This document shows positions 7,323 through 16,549 of a DNA stretch of 64,000 nt, in pieces. The position numbers were made by a program, and so were the translations under genes. Under the pieces are notes generated by a model. It was not told the origin of the DNA. It ran no database searches and worked only from the letters and a program-made list of their open reading frames with translations. The stretch is taken from the NCBI GenBank assembly GCA_023954475.1, contig JAMLHW010000002.1, forward strand, positions 1 through 64,000, in the 5' to 3' direction. Within the stretch, counting starts at the first letter, position 1; every line of letters begins with the position of its first letter. The stretch is from Anaerolineae bacterium. GTDB taxonomy: Bacteria; Chloroflexota; Anaerolineae; Promineifilales; Promineifilaceae.

Positions 7323-8297
7323 TTACTCCTGCGCTTGTCGATCGCGCACGCCAACACCTTCCGTCAGCACCGTTTCGACAAACTCAGCCAACGATGTGTC
7401 CTCCGGCAACTGCATGTCAGCCAACGCTTCACCTAGCGCAGTCTTGACTTGATCCAGATCGCCGCCATTTTCAGCAATAGTTTCGGCATACGTCTTGCCT
7501 TCTGCTGCTGCCGCCTGTAATTCGTCAACGGGAATGCCGCTTGCTTCACTGATTGCCAGCACGACAGCGCTGAAAGGACCGAAGGCTGGTGCCTCACCCG
7601 TTTTCTGTTGCAACAAACGAACGACCATGTTGAGTAGTAGCGTATCCTGGATGTCACCACCGGATGCTTCGGCGAATTGGGCTTGCCGGGTTGCAATAGC
7701 ATCGGGATCAGCATCGGCAATGCCGCCTGGGCCACCAAAACCACCGCCGCCGGAGCCGCCACCAGGAATGCCGCCACCGGGAATGCCGCCGGGAAAACCA
7801 CCGCCAAAGCCACCTGCGCCGGCTCCTTCGTTGTTTTCACTGCCGCGACCACGGCCAAAAAATGCGCCGGATTCCATCAGCTCTGTGACGCTATCGGCCG
7901 ATATATCCATCTCATTGATCGCTGCGATCTGTTCCGCAGTCAATCCGCTTTCTATCTGTTTGATAACGGCGTCGATCTCCACATCGGCGGCTGTGCCACT
8001 GGCTGTCAAACTGCTGACTGCCTGCCAATACGGTAACAGGTCTGCCGCCTGTGCTTCGTCCACGGCGAGACCCGTTTCTTCGAGTTGCAGGATGCCCAAT
8101 GCGAGCATGCCTGTCGGCGAAAAATCGTCTGAAATCTCAAGCGTTGCGTTGTTTTCTGCTGCTGTCTGGGTTGCCGGTTCGGCCGAACCGGCAGCCACCG
8201 ACGCATTACTGGCTTCCACAACCGGCTCCTCAGTGCCACCACATGCTGTCAACGCCAAAATGAGCAAAATACCGGTCAAAATAATCAATCGCTTCAT
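7323..8297 (-). CDS. Gly/Pro-rich lipoprotein of the ABC-exporter operon
   Basis: Of 324 aa from the ATG at 8297, which has GGAG six bases upstream; an ATG at 8309 would place that site inside the gene. The signal peptide ends in lipobox LALTAC. The mature part has an Ala-rich helical domain, a central low-complexity stretch of Gly, Pro and Phe (codons about 160-205), and a second helical domain. I do not recognise a catalytic motif. Similar lipoproteins with two helical domains around a Gly-rich linker can sit beside MacB-type exporters; here it lies between the permease and the two-component genes, so a role in signal presentation or substrate capture is inference. Unknown function. Confidence 0.7.
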   Translation of the reverse strand: MKRLIILTGILLILALTACGGTEEPVVEASNASVAAGSAEPATQTAAENNATLEISDDFSPTGMLALGILQLEETGLAVDEAQAADLLPYWQAVSSLTASGTAADVEIDAVIKQIESGLTAEQIAAINEMDISADSVTELMESGAFFGRGRGSENNEGAGAGGFGGGFPGGIPGGGIPGGGSGGGGFGGPGGIADADPDAIATRQAQFAEASGGDIQDTLLLNMVVRLLQQKTGEAPAFGPFSAVVLAISEASGIPVDELQAAAAEGKTYAETIAENGGDLDQVKTALGEALADMQLPEDTSLAEFVETVLTEGVGVRDRQAQE

Positions 8298-8354
8298 TGT
8301 TTTCTCCATACGTTACACTGTAGAGGCGACCCATAGATTGTCTCTACCAAGTTT

Positions 8355-9659
8355 TTATTCGTGGCGCAGCGCCTCAATCGGATCGAGCTGTGCTGCCTTG
8401 TTGGCCGGGAAAAAGCCAAACACGATGCCGACCACCGCTGCTGATCCAAATGCCAGCAATATTGAACTGGGCACGATCACGGTCGGCATATCACCCGTCT
8501 GCCCGAATAAAATCGAACCACCGACACCGAGAATGACGCCCAAAATGCCGCCGATCAGGCTCAACATCACCGCTTCAGTCAGGAATTGCAGCCGGATGTC
8601 GTTGGGCGTTGCACCGACTGATTGGCGAATGCCGATCTCACGCGTGCGTTCGGTGACGCTGACGAGCATGATGTTCATGATGCCGATGCCGCCGACGAGT
8701 AGTGACACACCTGCCACCCATGCCAGCAGACTGCGAAATGCTTCGGTTGCTGCGCCTTGGGTGTCGATGATGTCCTGCTGGGTTTGAATGGCAAATGGCA
8801 GTTCTTCCGGCGCGACGCCTTTGACTGAGCTGAGCTTGAGTTCGATCTGCAGCATCACGTTCTCAATATCAACCGATTCCTCGATTTGTGCGTAGATAAC
8901 CCGCACACGATCGCCGGCGAATTGACGGAACTGCGACGGCACAAACTTGTCAAATGCCAGCGTAATCGGCACGTACAATTGTGCGTCGAAATCAGTATTG
9001 CCGACGACGCCTTTCTCATCTGTGACGCCGATCACGGTCAGCTTTGTTGTGCCCACTGTAATCGACTGACCGATCGGATCGGTTTCGCCAAACAGGTCGT
9101 TGGCCAGTGATGGGCCGAGTACGGTGACTTTGGCGCTGCGATCTAGTTCGGTCTCGTTGAAAAAACGTCCCTCGTCGATACCGACGTCGCGTACCGACGG
9201 AAAATCGACCGTTGTACCGACCAGCGGGACGTCGGTTAATGTCGTGCTGCCTACGCGTACCGATTCGGCACTCGTCTGCTCGACTGCCGTGCCGACAACA
9301 CCGCCAACGCTCTTGACCACGTCCAGGTCACTGAATACAAGGCTTGGCGTGTTGTTGTCGCCACCGGGGCCGCCGCGCCCAAACGAATTTTGAATGAAGA
9401 TGAGATTGGCGCCTAACCCTTCGATTTGGGCAGCGATTTGTGCTTCGGTGCCGGCACTGATTGAGATCATCGTGATCACTGCCGCCACGCCGATGATAAC
9501 GCCGAGCATGGTGAGCAGGGATCGAATTTTGTTGCGGACAATGCCTTCCCACGCGATGCGGACGATCTCAATCGGGCTGATGATGCCACCGAAATCGGTA
9601 GTTGTGGTTTCGGCCGAATCAGCCTGTATAGCAGGTGTGTCTTGTGCGGTAACAGCCAT
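8355..9659 (-). CDS. MacB-type ABC transporter permease
   Basis: Of 434 aa. One N-terminal membrane helix (about 43-65, RSLLTMLGVIIGVAAVITM) precedes a large extracytoplasmic MacB core domain, then three C-terminal helices of the FtsX fold (SVTERTREIGIRQSVGAT motif before the second). This topology belongs to mechanotransmission exporters (type VII ABC), which drive efflux or envelope processes without moving substrate through the membrane helices. It lacks a fused ATPase; the ATPase is the upstream gene, two bases away. A GAGGGGAG site lies in the end of the ATPase gene. Confidence 0.92.
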   Translation of the reverse strand: MAVTAQDTPAIQADSAETTTTDFGGIISPIEIVRIAWEGIVRNKIRSLLTMLGVIIGVAAVITMISISAGTEAQIAAQIEGLGANLIFIQNSFGRGGPGGDNNTPSLVFSDLDVVKSVGGVVGTAVEQTSAESVRVGSTTLTDVPLVGTTVDFPSVRDVGIDEGRFFNETELDRSAKVTVLGPSLANDLFGETDPIGQSITVGTTKLTVIGVTDEKGVVGNTDFDAQLYVPITLAFDKFVPSQFRQFAGDRVRVIYAQIEESVDIENVMLQIELKLSSVKGVAPEELPFAIQTQQDIIDTQGAATEAFRSLLAWVAGVSLLVGGIGIMNIMLVSVTERTREIGIRQSVGATPNDIRLQFLTEAVMLSLIGGILGVILGVGGSILFGQTGDMPTVIVPSSILLAFGSAAVVGIVFGFFPANKAAQLDPIEALRHE

Positions 9660-9661
9660 GA

Positions 9662-10357
9662 CTAGAAACTCCCCTCGTCATCGATCTTGCCGTCGCGCAG
9701 GAAAATGGTGCGTTCCGTCTGGTCGGCTATGTAGGCTTCATGCGTGACCATGACGATGGTGCGACCGCGCTGGTGCAGTTCGTGCAGAACGCCCATAATC
9801 TCGTCGCCTGTCTTCGTATCGAGATTGCCCGTTGGTTCGTCAGCCATGATCAGTACCGGGTCGTTAACCAGCGCGCGAGCGATGGCGACGCGCTGCCGTT
9901 GACCACCGGACATTTCCTGCGGATGGTGATGTGCGCGATCCGCAAGACCAACCGTTTTGAGTGCTTGCATAGCCAGCGCTTCGCGTTCGGCCGGAGCCAG
10001 AGCAGATTTGCCGCGCTTGTAGACCAGTGGCAGCATCACATTGCGCAGAGCCGATGTACGTGGCAGCAGATTAAACGATTGGAAGACAAAACCGAGGCGC
10101 CGGTTGCGAATAGCGGCGAGTTGCACTTTGCTCATGTCGCTCACGTTTTCGCCAGTGAGAATGTAATGGCCTTCTGTTGGCCGATCGAGACAGCCGATAA
10201 TGTTCATCAGCGTGCTCTTTCCAGAGCCGGATGGGCCCATGATGGCGACAAATTCACCGGCGTTGATGTCGATTTCAACGCCGTCGAGCGCATTCACCTG
10301 AATATCGCCCATGCGATACACTTTGCGTAGATTGCGGGTTTGGATGATTGGATTCAT
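9662..10357 (-). CDS. MacB/LolD-type ABC transporter ATP-binding protein
   Basis: Of 231 aa, the normal length. Walker [11 protein letters not shown]-loop in [14 protein letters not shown], signature [14 protein letters not shown], Walker [14 protein letters not shown] and H-loop VTHE are all intact. The NLLPR and EPTGNLD sequences are typical of the MacB/LolD/FtsE group. Works with the downstream permease and upstream membrane-fusion protein. No clear ribosome site before the ATG. Confidence 0.95.
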   Translation of the reverse strand: MNPIIQTRNLRKVYRMGDIQVNALDGVEIDINAGEFVAIMGPSGSGKSTLMNIIGCLDRPTEGHYILTGENVSDMSKVQLAAIRNRRLGFVFQSFNLLPRTSALRNVMLPLVYKRGKSALAPAEREALAMQALKTVGLADRAHHHPQEMSGGQRQRVAIARALVNDPVLIMADEPTGNLDTKTGDEIMGVLHELHQRGRTIVMVTHEAYIADQTERTIFLRDGKIDDEGSF

Positions 10358-10430
10358 GAGTCAGTTGTCAGTGGACAGTAGAAAGAGATCAGAAACTGCT
10401 GACCACTCACCACCGATCACTTTCGCCTAT

Positions 10431-11999
10431 TTACTGCGTTTCGATAATGCCAGTTGTAACCGTTTCGCCGAGTTCAACACCGGAGAGAATTTCGGCGAAC
10501 GTGAAATCTTTCAGACCGACCTCAACGAAGCGCAGTTCCGGTTCGCCGTCGACCATGACAAAGACGGCAAATTGACCAGGCGAGATTTCGCGCAGCGCTT
10601 CAACCGGGACGAGTAGGGCATTTACGGCACGCCCCCCGATGACATCAACGGTGGCATTCATGCCGATGGGCAGTGTCTGCTGCTTGTTAAAATTGTCGAG
10701 TTGTACCACGGCACGCACCGCTGTGATACCGCTTTCGTTGTACAATTGCGGATCGACCTGGACGACGGTTCCCGCGAATGTCTCGTCCGGTAGGGCGTTG
10801 AAGATCACGTCAACTTCGTAATCCATGCCGACTTTGTCGAGATCGGTTTCGTCGAGATATAGCTCAATCATCGGCCGATTCAAGTTCGCAACAGTGATAA
10901 ACGACCCGGCGCTGACCACTTCGCCGACATTGCCCGCAATCGAGAGCACGACACCGTCGCCCGGCGCGATCAGTGTTGTTTGCGCCAACGCCTCCTGTGC
11001 CGCTTCCAGATTGAGTTGCGCTTGTTGCAGATTGATTTCGTCTGCTTCTTCGTTGAGCAACGCCTGTTGATAATTCAATTCAGCTTGCCGCACAGCCGAT
11101 TCAGCAGCGGCGATCTCATCACTAGTGGGACCTTCAAGGGCAGCTTGCAGCGCCAGTTGCGCACTCAAGACATTGTTTTCGGCATTTTTGGAGCTGCTGC
11201 TGTTACTGCTGGAGACAGTGGAATTGTAGTTGGCCTGGGCAATGTCGAGATTGTCCTGAGCACGTTGCAGGTTGCGGACAGCGGCATCGCGTTCTGCTTC
11301 AAATCGGTCGGCTGTCCGCGAATCGACCAGTTCCCAGTCACGTGCCGGATCATACGCTGTGTCGTAGGCAGCCTGTGCGTCTTCAAGGTCGCGCTGCGCC
11401 TGTTCGAGGTTGATTGCCTGCACTTGAATGCTGTTGTAGCTGGCCGATTCCTGACCGAGCGCGGCATTGTAACCGGCTTGCGCGGCGGCTACTGCGGCTT
11501 CGGCGAGGGCGATTTCGTCTTCGTCCGGTTCCCAATTGCGCAATTCGGCGAGGGCGGCTTGCGCATCTTCAAGATTGAGCCGTGCCTGTTCGATGGCGAT
11601 GTCGTTGTAGCTGACACCGGCGGCAGTGGCGTCGCTTTCGGTTTGCATGATCGCCTGCGCGAGTTGCAATTCGGCCGAAACGACAGCGTGTTGTGCATCG
11701 GTGTCGTCCAGTCGTGCCAGCACGTCACCGGCTACGACTTCATCACCAACGCGGACGAGCAGTTCCTGCAAGATGCCGCTCGATTGGAAGCTGACGTCGA
11801 TTTCGGTGGCGGGGATGACGGTGCCTGCACCGGTGGCGGAAATGGTGATGTCTCCCTGGCGTACCGGGGATGTCTGGACTGCGTTGCTAGTTTCGGCCGA
11901 ATCTGCTTCGGCCGTTTGTGTTGTGTAAATGAAGTAGCCGCCAATGCCCACGAGGGCAATCACGACGACGGCGATCCAAAAGCCTTTTTTTCTCAGCAT
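10431..11999 (-). CDS. HlyD/MacA-type membrane-fusion (adaptor) protein
   Basis: Of 522 aa. One N-terminal membrane helix (about 6-24), a split lipoyl domain (TISATGAGTVIPATEIDV early, LIAPGDGVVLSIAGNVGEVV late), and between them an unusually long Ala/Gln-rich alpha-helical coiled coil of about 240 residues with internal repeats (QARLNLEDAQAALAEL, QAQRDLEDAQAAYD, AQLNLEAAQEALAQ). C-terminal beta-barrel follows. First gene of the exporter operon; GGAGAGAG ribosome site. In a single-membrane organism the long hairpin would reach across the cell wall, because no outer-membrane channel gene is present. Three TCGGCCGA copies. Confidence 0.9.
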   Translation of the reverse strand: MLRKKGFWIAVVVIALVGIGGYFIYTTQTAEADSAETSNAVQTSPVRQGDITISATGAGTVIPATEIDVSFQSSGILQELLVRVGDEVVAGDVLARLDDTDAQHAVVSAELQLAQAIMQTESDATAAGVSYNDIAIEQARLNLEDAQAALAELRNWEPDEDEIALAEAAVAAAQAGYNAALGQESASYNSIQVQAINLEQAQRDLEDAQAAYDTAYDPARDWELVDSRTADRFEAERDAAVRNLQRAQDNLDIAQANYNSTVSSSNSSSSKNAENNVLSAQLALQAALEGPTSDEIAAAESAVRQAELNYQQALLNEEADEINLQQAQLNLEAAQEALAQTTLIAPGDGVVLSIAGNVGEVVSAGSFITVANLNRPMIELYLDETDLDKVGMDYEVDVIFNALPDETFAGTVVQVDPQLYNESGITAVRAVVQLDNFNKQQTLPIGMNATVDVIGGRAVNALLVPVEALREISPGQFAVFVMVDGEPELRFVEVGLKDFTFAEILSGVELGETVTTGIIETQ

Positions 12000-12218
12000 C
12001 GAACTCTCTCCGTTTAATGGTTCGGTAAGAGTTTATCGGCCGAATATGCAGAACTGATGCAGAGAAGATGTAGGTCTTGTTAAGCTGCTCGAAACTACGT
12101 CCTATTTCGATTTGCTGTGTGATTGAAAGGATAAACACACTATAATCAATTGAGTTGGTTGTTTCAAAGAGTGCGTTGCATTGTATGTGCCACAATTGTG
12201 CCCACATGGTCAACGATC

Positions 12219-12509
12219 ATGCACATGAAAACATTAACCACCTTTATCAAACGGCAGTTTCTGCGCGAAATCGTAGCCGGAACGAAAACAATCGAATACC
12301 GGGAAATCAAGCCGTACTGGGATGAGCGCCTGCCCAATTATGAGCCGCCTTTCAAGCTCAGGCTGATCAATGGCATGGCACACGATGCCCCGGAAGCGAC
12401 AATGGTCGTTACCAAAGTCAGGAAAAACGTGTGGAGCGGATACTACGAACTGCATCTGGGCGAGATTCTCGATATGAAAGACCCATCCAATTTGCTGGGC
12501 GAGCGTTGA
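12219..12509 (+). CDS. ASCH-domain protein
   Basis: Of 96 aa from ATG 12219 (a second ATG follows at 12225; upstream in-frame codons look non-coding). FIKRQFLREIVAGTKTIEYR carries the ASCH/PUA-like signature G-x-K-x-x-E-x-R, followed by LRLINGM and ELHLGEIL strands. ASCH domains bind RNA or nucleotides; some hydrolyse modified cytidine. No ribosome site is evident. It is the first of a tight pair with a small unknown gene 13 bp downstream. Confidence 0.65.
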   Translation: MHMKTLTTFIKRQFLREIVAGTKTIEYREIKPYWDERLPNYEPPFKLRLINGMAHDAPEATMVVTKVRKNVWSGYYELHLGEILDMKDPSNLLGER

Positions 12510-12522
12510 GCTGGAGCGAATA

Positions 12523-12783
12523 ATGTCACTTGAAAAGAAATACCCGTTCATTGCCAGTTGGATTATCGACGGCGAAATACATCTCGGCCAGATTGAATCG
12601 TGGCAACCGTTTGGCATGGTCGCCGACCATGGCGGTATTGTTTGGGAAACAGACGAGGATTTGGGTTCGCTCGATGCGCTGTTCGACGCGATGGAACTGG
12701 CAATCGGCCGATGGTGCCAACAACACGGCATCGAACTCGTTGACCGCGCCGGCAACGTCATTCCTTTTTCGGCCGAATATTGA
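12523..12783 (+). CDS. Small uncharacterised protein paired with ASCH gene
   Basis: Of 86 aa. A GGAG site precedes the ATG. The protein reads like a small alpha/beta domain (WIIDGEIHLGQIESW, then a Trp/Asp-rich middle and an AIGRWCQQHGIEL helix). I do not recognise a family. Spacing of 13 bp to the ASCH gene implies co-translation. Two TCGGCCGA copies in only 261 bp, one ending right at the stop codon, support real coding sequence with this genome's habits. Confidence 0.6.
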   Translation: MSLEKKYPFIASWIIDGEIHLGQIESWQPFGMVADHGGIVWETDEDLGSLDALFDAMELAIGRWCQQHGIELVDRAGNVIPFSAEY

Positions 12784-12854
12784 TCCGCATCGTAAGCAAT
12801 TCATCACCAAACACACCATCTTCATGAAAACTGAACAATCTGTTGCTATAGTCC

Positions 12855-13676
12855 ATGGCTATGAAAAACAGATTTGTAACCCTACTCGTTTTGGCGGCGA
12901 CGATCTTACTCACCGCTTGTGCACAACCCGAATCGGCCGTAACGCCGCCTATCGCAGCGACGACTGCGACGCAGGTGGCGGTTGTTGCCGTTGAAGAATT
13001 GGTGGTAGAGGGTGATGGTGAATCGGCCGAGAGCGAACCGACACCGGCTCCTGCAACGCCTGAACCAACCGCGACAACTGATGTCCAATCCGTTACCGAG
13101 CCAACGCCAACCCTTGCACCGGTAGTCGAACCGATTGAGGTGACCTATTTCACACCCGCCCAGCAGGAAGGGCCATACTACACCGTCGACAAACCGGCCG
13201 ACCGCGACAACGATCTCGTCGAGCTGGCCGGTGCGACCGGTGTTCCCGCCGGTACGATTCTCGAATTCGGCGGCACAGTGTACGACGCCACCGGTATGCC
13301 GCTGGAAGGGCTCGTCATCGAAATCTGGCAGACCGACGACAGCGGCGCCTATCTCCATCCCCGCGATCCTGCTACCGACAACCGCGACAGAAACTTTCAA
13401 TTCTATGGCGAAGCGACGACCGACGCCGCAGGGCGCTACGATTTCCGCACCATCGTGCCGGGCGAGTACGAGCCGCGCCCCGTCCACATCCACGTCAAAA
13501 TCAAGGCGGACGGTGCCGAATTGCTGACGACACAGTTCTATTTTGAGGGCGATCCGGCGCTGCTAATCACTGTCACCGATGGCGTTGATGCGAACGGCAA
13601 CCCCATTCTGGTCGGTGAACGGGATGTAATTTTGCAGCAAGAATTGCCCGCGTATTATCCGGATGGGCTACAGTAG
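12855..13676 (+). CDS. Intradiol ring-cleavage dioxygenase-like lipoprotein
   Basis: Of 273 aa. Signal peptide with lipobox LLTAC (Cys22), then a Pro/Thr/Glu-rich linker to about residue 92, then an intradiol dioxygenase domain. The four Fe(III) ligands of the family are present: Tyr166 (SGAYLHP), Tyr205 (VPGEY), His211 and His213 (PVHIHVK). QEGPYY at 104-109 is also typical. Family enzymes cleave catechols between the hydroxyls; the short form with a lipid anchor is an extracytoplasmic variant whose substrate is unknown. No partner catabolic genes are nearby, so aromatic degradation cannot be claimed. Confidence 0.8.
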   Translation: MAMKNRFVTLLVLAATILLTACAQPESAVTPPIAATTATQVAVVAVEELVVEGDGESAESEPTPAPATPEPTATTDVQSVTEPTPTLAPVVEPIEVTYFTPAQQEGPYYTVDKPADRDNDLVELAGATGVPAGTILEFGGTVYDATGMPLEGLVIEIWQTDDSGAYLHPRDPATDNRDRNFQFYGEATTDAAGRYDFRTIVPGEYEPRPVHIHVKIKADGAELLTTQFYFEGDPALLITVTDGVDANGNPILVGERDVILQQELPAYYPDGLQ

Positions 13677-13847
13677 TTGGTTGACAGGCGGATTGTTAAT
13701 CCGACTTGCTGACTGATTGCGGAAACTGAATCAAACATTAAAACGACCCGCGATCGGACGACTTTTACAGTGCTTGTGTCGTCTAGATAGTGAAGCGTGG
13801 TTGCTTTACAATGACTCAATTCTGAAACAGAGAGGAACACGAAAACA

Positions 13848-14264
13848 ATGCAGCGTCAAGTTCTGCTGGCGAAAATTCACAGGGCCGTCGTCACCAATGC
13901 CGATCTTCATTATGTCGGTTCTATCACCGTTGATCCGGATTTGCTCGAAGCGGCCGGCATCATGCAGTGGGAGCGGGTTCAAGTTGTCGATGTCGAAAAC
14001 GGCAATCGACTGGAAACCTACACCATCGCCGGTGAACGGGGCAAAGGCGAAATCCAGCTCAACGGCGCTGCAGCACGTCTGGTGCATCCCGGTGATCACG
14101 TAATCATCATGGCGTATGCCTGGCTTGCTGACGATGAACTGCAAACCCATCAACCGCGCGTTGTCCACGTCGATGAAGACAATCGCATTACTGAGGTCAG
14201 GTGGCTGGTCCCGCCTTCGGCCGAATTAGCCGACAGTCCGTACTTGTCCCCGGCCCTGCCCTGA
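13848..14264 (+). CDS. panD: Aspartate 1-decarboxylase
   Basis: Of 138 aa. Pyruvoyl-dependent enzyme making beta-alanine for pantothenate and CoA. The self-processing site Gly24-Ser25 in HYVGSITVD is present, so the proenzyme should split into a 24-residue beta chain and an alpha chain with N-terminal pyruvoyl. Also conserved: [41 protein letters not shown]. The protein is about ten residues longer than usual at its C-terminus. GAGAGG ribosome site upstream. No other pan gene is adjacent. Confidence 0.95.
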   Translation: MQRQVLLAKIHRAVVTNADLHYVGSITVDPDLLEAAGIMQWERVQVVDVENGNRLETYTIAGERGKGEIQLNGAAARLVHPGDHVIIMAYAWLADDELQTHQPRVVHVDEDNRITEVRWLVPPSAELADSPYLSPALP

Positions 14265-14326
14265 CAACACGCGATTCAGCCATCCCACTGTGGTTGAATA
14301 ACCGGAAAACGAGAAGCTCGTAAGGG

Positions 14327-15301
14327 ATGGATTTCGTCAGACACGTCGCAACATGGCTTGCCGTACTGCTCTTGCTATTGGTAACAGGTTTCTTGCTCAT
14401 CGGCCTGGTGCCCGTTGCCAATGACAGCGACGAATCCAACCCTGATCTGACGCGAAGGTACAGCGATGCTGTCAACGCGATCGATCATCTCCAGGACGCA
14501 GAACGATCCACAGTCAACGCGAGTAGCCGCTCGATCTTCCTCACCCACGGCGAGAAAACCAAAAACGCCTATGTGCTGATTCACGGCCTCGGCAACGCGC
14601 CCAAAGAGTTTGCAGAATTAGCGCAGTTGTTGCACGAGCAGGGTGACAATGTGCTCGTCCTGCGCATGCCGTTTCATGGTCTCAACGGGTTGGATATGCA
14701 GGTGCTGGACGCGCTGACACCAGACATCGTGCGCGATTATGCGGACGAAATCGTCGATTTGGCGCACGGACTGGGCAACAATGTCACGGTTATCGGCATT
14801 TCCGGCGGGGGCACCGTAGCGGCCTGGATTGCGCAAAACAGGGCCGATGTAGCTCGCGTCGTACTGATCTCGCCTTTTTTTGGTATCAGGTACGTCCCTG
14901 CGTTTCTCGATCCGCTGGTGAAGAATGCGTTGACCCGTTTGCCCAAATTCGCGATCAACGGTGCGCCACAAGCTGACCGCAATTGGATGTATCGCGGCGT
15001 ATCGTCGAATGGGGTTGCCGTCTACATGACGGTGGGGCAATCGGTTTTCGCAATGGCACAGGCACACCCGCCGGCTGTCGAGGAGTTGTTTGTAGTGACG
15101 ACGGCAATTGATGCGTTTGTCGACAACCGTTGGGCGCAGCGGCTGGCCGCTGCCTGGCGGGCCGGCGGCGCTGATGTAAGAACTCACGAGTTTGAGAAAG
15201 CACTCGCAGTACCACACGCATCGGTCGATCCGTTTACAGACCCATCGAAACGACAACTGGTCTACGATCAAATTGCTGCTTGGCTGAATGACGCAGAATG
15301 A
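14327..15301 (+). CDS. Membrane-anchored alpha/beta hydrolase
   Basis: Of 324 aa. An N-terminal hydrophobic helix (about 10-29) without a lipobox anchors the protein outside. The alpha/beta hydrolase domain starts near residue 80 (AYVLIHGLGNAPKEF, oxyanion HG), has nucleophile motif GISGGG, and late Asp and His candidates in TTAIDAFVD and ALAVPHASVD. The pattern is like carboxylesterase or lysophospholipase families. Substrate unknown. Follows panD by 62 bp in the same direction but with its own AAGGG site. Confidence 0.8.
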   Translation: MDFVRHVATWLAVLLLLLVTGFLLIGLVPVANDSDESNPDLTRRYSDAVNAIDHLQDAERSTVNASSRSIFLTHGEKTKNAYVLIHGLGNAPKEFAELAQLLHEQGDNVLVLRMPFHGLNGLDMQVLDALTPDIVRDYADEIVDLAHGLGNNVTVIGISGGGTVAAWIAQNRADVARVVLISPFFGIRYVPAFLDPLVKNALTRLPKFAINGAPQADRNWMYRGVSSNGVAVYMTVGQSVFAMAQAHPPAVEELFVVTTAIDAFVDNRWAQRLAAAWRAGGADVRTHEFEKALAVPHASVDPFTDPSKRQLVYDQIAAWLNDAE

Positions 15302-15322
15302 ATGTGTCGGTGGTGAACCATT

Positions 15323-15340
15323 TCAGGCGTAGCAGCCTGA
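15323..15340. terminator. Small hairpin between convergent genes
   Basis: TCAGGC at 15323-15328 pairs with GCCTGA at 15335-15340. It lies between the hydrolase (plus) and kinase (minus) stop codons and directly abuts a TTCGGCCGAA copy. No T-run, so weak as a terminator. Confidence 0.3.
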
Positions 15341-15356
15341 TTCGGCCGAAAAGCAA

Positions 15357-16325
15357 CTAATCCGGTGCGCCAAATATCGCTGGTGCAAAGACTCGCTCTG
15401 TCATTTCTCGAATTGGATCATCCGTTACCAATGGTTCTGCGACAATGTGCGGCCACATCAACTGCATCGAAAACGTATAGAAGATGGTCGCCAGGCAGCG
15501 CCGTGCCAATCTTTCCGGTAAGCCATCTGGGTAATAGGCAGCCAGACACGCTTGCATCATCGGCCGATCAAACGTATAAGACCAGAACCAATGGGCGGCG
15601 ATGTCCCACGTCGCAGGACCAATCAGCGCTTCACCCCAGTCGATAAAACCAGTGACTTGTGGCGTCCCCTCGCGCCGTGCTACGAAGATGTGTGCATGAG
15701 AGAGGTCGGCGTGCGTCAACACGGGCGGCTCGTCAAAGAAGGTGTGTCCTTCCTCACTTACAAAGCGCAGGAACCGGTCGCGCTGCATGGTTGTCAGTGC
15801 TGATGTTGTTTTGATTTCTGCGATTCGCTTTGTTTGTTCCAGAGCGATTTCCGACTCAGCTCCGCCTTGCTCTGCTTCGACGGCTGTTAACTCATCGAGC
15901 GGCAAGTTGTGCAATTTGCGCGTGAGTGAGCCGATTTCGGCCGCTAATGACAACTTTTCACTATCCAAATAGCCAGTCCAATCTCGATCTGGCGCAGCTC
16001 CGCCGACTGCTGTCATAATCGAATAGGGGAAACTGTCAGGTCGCTCGGCGGCGGCGACCAGACGCGGTGCCGGGAAATGTGCATGATCGGCCAGCGTCTG
16101 CAGGACAGCCTGCTCAACATGGAAAGCACGCCGTTGGGTGGGACCAAACAGCTTGAGGATGAGACGGTCATCGATGCGCAGCACCGTGTTGTTGTGATAG
16201 GCGGTGCTATCCTCAAATTGTTGCTCCATTGTTCTGATTGGCTCAATTTTCTTCCAGTCGATACCGGCATCGGCACACGCATCAGCCGCTAGCGCCAGCC
16301 AGTCCGCACTCACTTTATTCTTCAT
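15357..16325 (-). CDS. Aminoglycoside-phosphotransferase-family kinase
   Basis: Of 322 aa. APH/choline-kinase fold: ATP-binding N-lobe (LRIDDRLILKLFG with the Lys), Brenner motif HADLSHAHIFV at about 205-215 and Asp-Trp-Gly metal motif FIDWGEALIGPATWDIA. In the Brenner motif the usual final Asn is His, a variant shared by many uncharacterised APH members. Substrate cannot be read; resistance should not be assumed. GGAG ribosome site before ATG. Confidence 0.8.
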   Translation of the reverse strand: MKNKVSADWLALAADACADAGIDWKKIEPIRTMEQQFEDSTAYHNNTVLRIDDRLILKLFGPTQRRAFHVEQAVLQTLADHAHFPAPRLVAAAERPDSFPYSIMTAVGGAAPDRDWTGYLDSEKLSLAAEIGSLTRKLHNLPLDELTAVEAEQGGAESEIALEQTKRIAEIKTTSALTTMQRDRFLRFVSEEGHTFFDEPPVLTHADLSHAHIFVARREGTPQVTGFIDWGEALIGPATWDIAAHWFWSYTFDRPMMQACLAAYYPDGLPERLARRCLATIFYTFSMQLMWPHIVAEPLVTDDPIREMTERVFAPAIFGAPD

Positions 16326-16549
16326 ATGTTACTCCACTCGTTTCAAGCACAAAACGCGCAACCAGTTTGCATCATCCTCACAACACCCTTGAAAGTGAGG
16401 TGATTTGTTGAGTTTCGGCCGAATTGACCTTGTCACCAAATTAACAATGATTTGCCGGTGCTGAATAAGCAGCAATTTCGTGACCATTTTTCCAATGGCA
16501 AAGGGTGTGGTCGAGGGATTGCCAATCGGCCGAACGCCATTCCCTAATC

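Noticed and set aside
7495-8787. 430-codon open frame on the plus strand
   Set aside because: It is antisense to the lipoprotein and permease genes, both of which have clear signal or domain motifs; the composition is Pro/Thr/Ser-rich as expected for a shadow frame, and it has no ribosome site.
10980-12017. 345-codon open frame opposite the membrane-fusion protein
   Set aside because: Shadow of the Ala/Gln-rich coiled coil on the other strand.
15357-16325. Antibiotic-resistance gene
   Set aside because: APH fold alone does not show aminoglycoside resistance; the Brenner-motif variant and lack of resistance context argue for a metabolic kinase.
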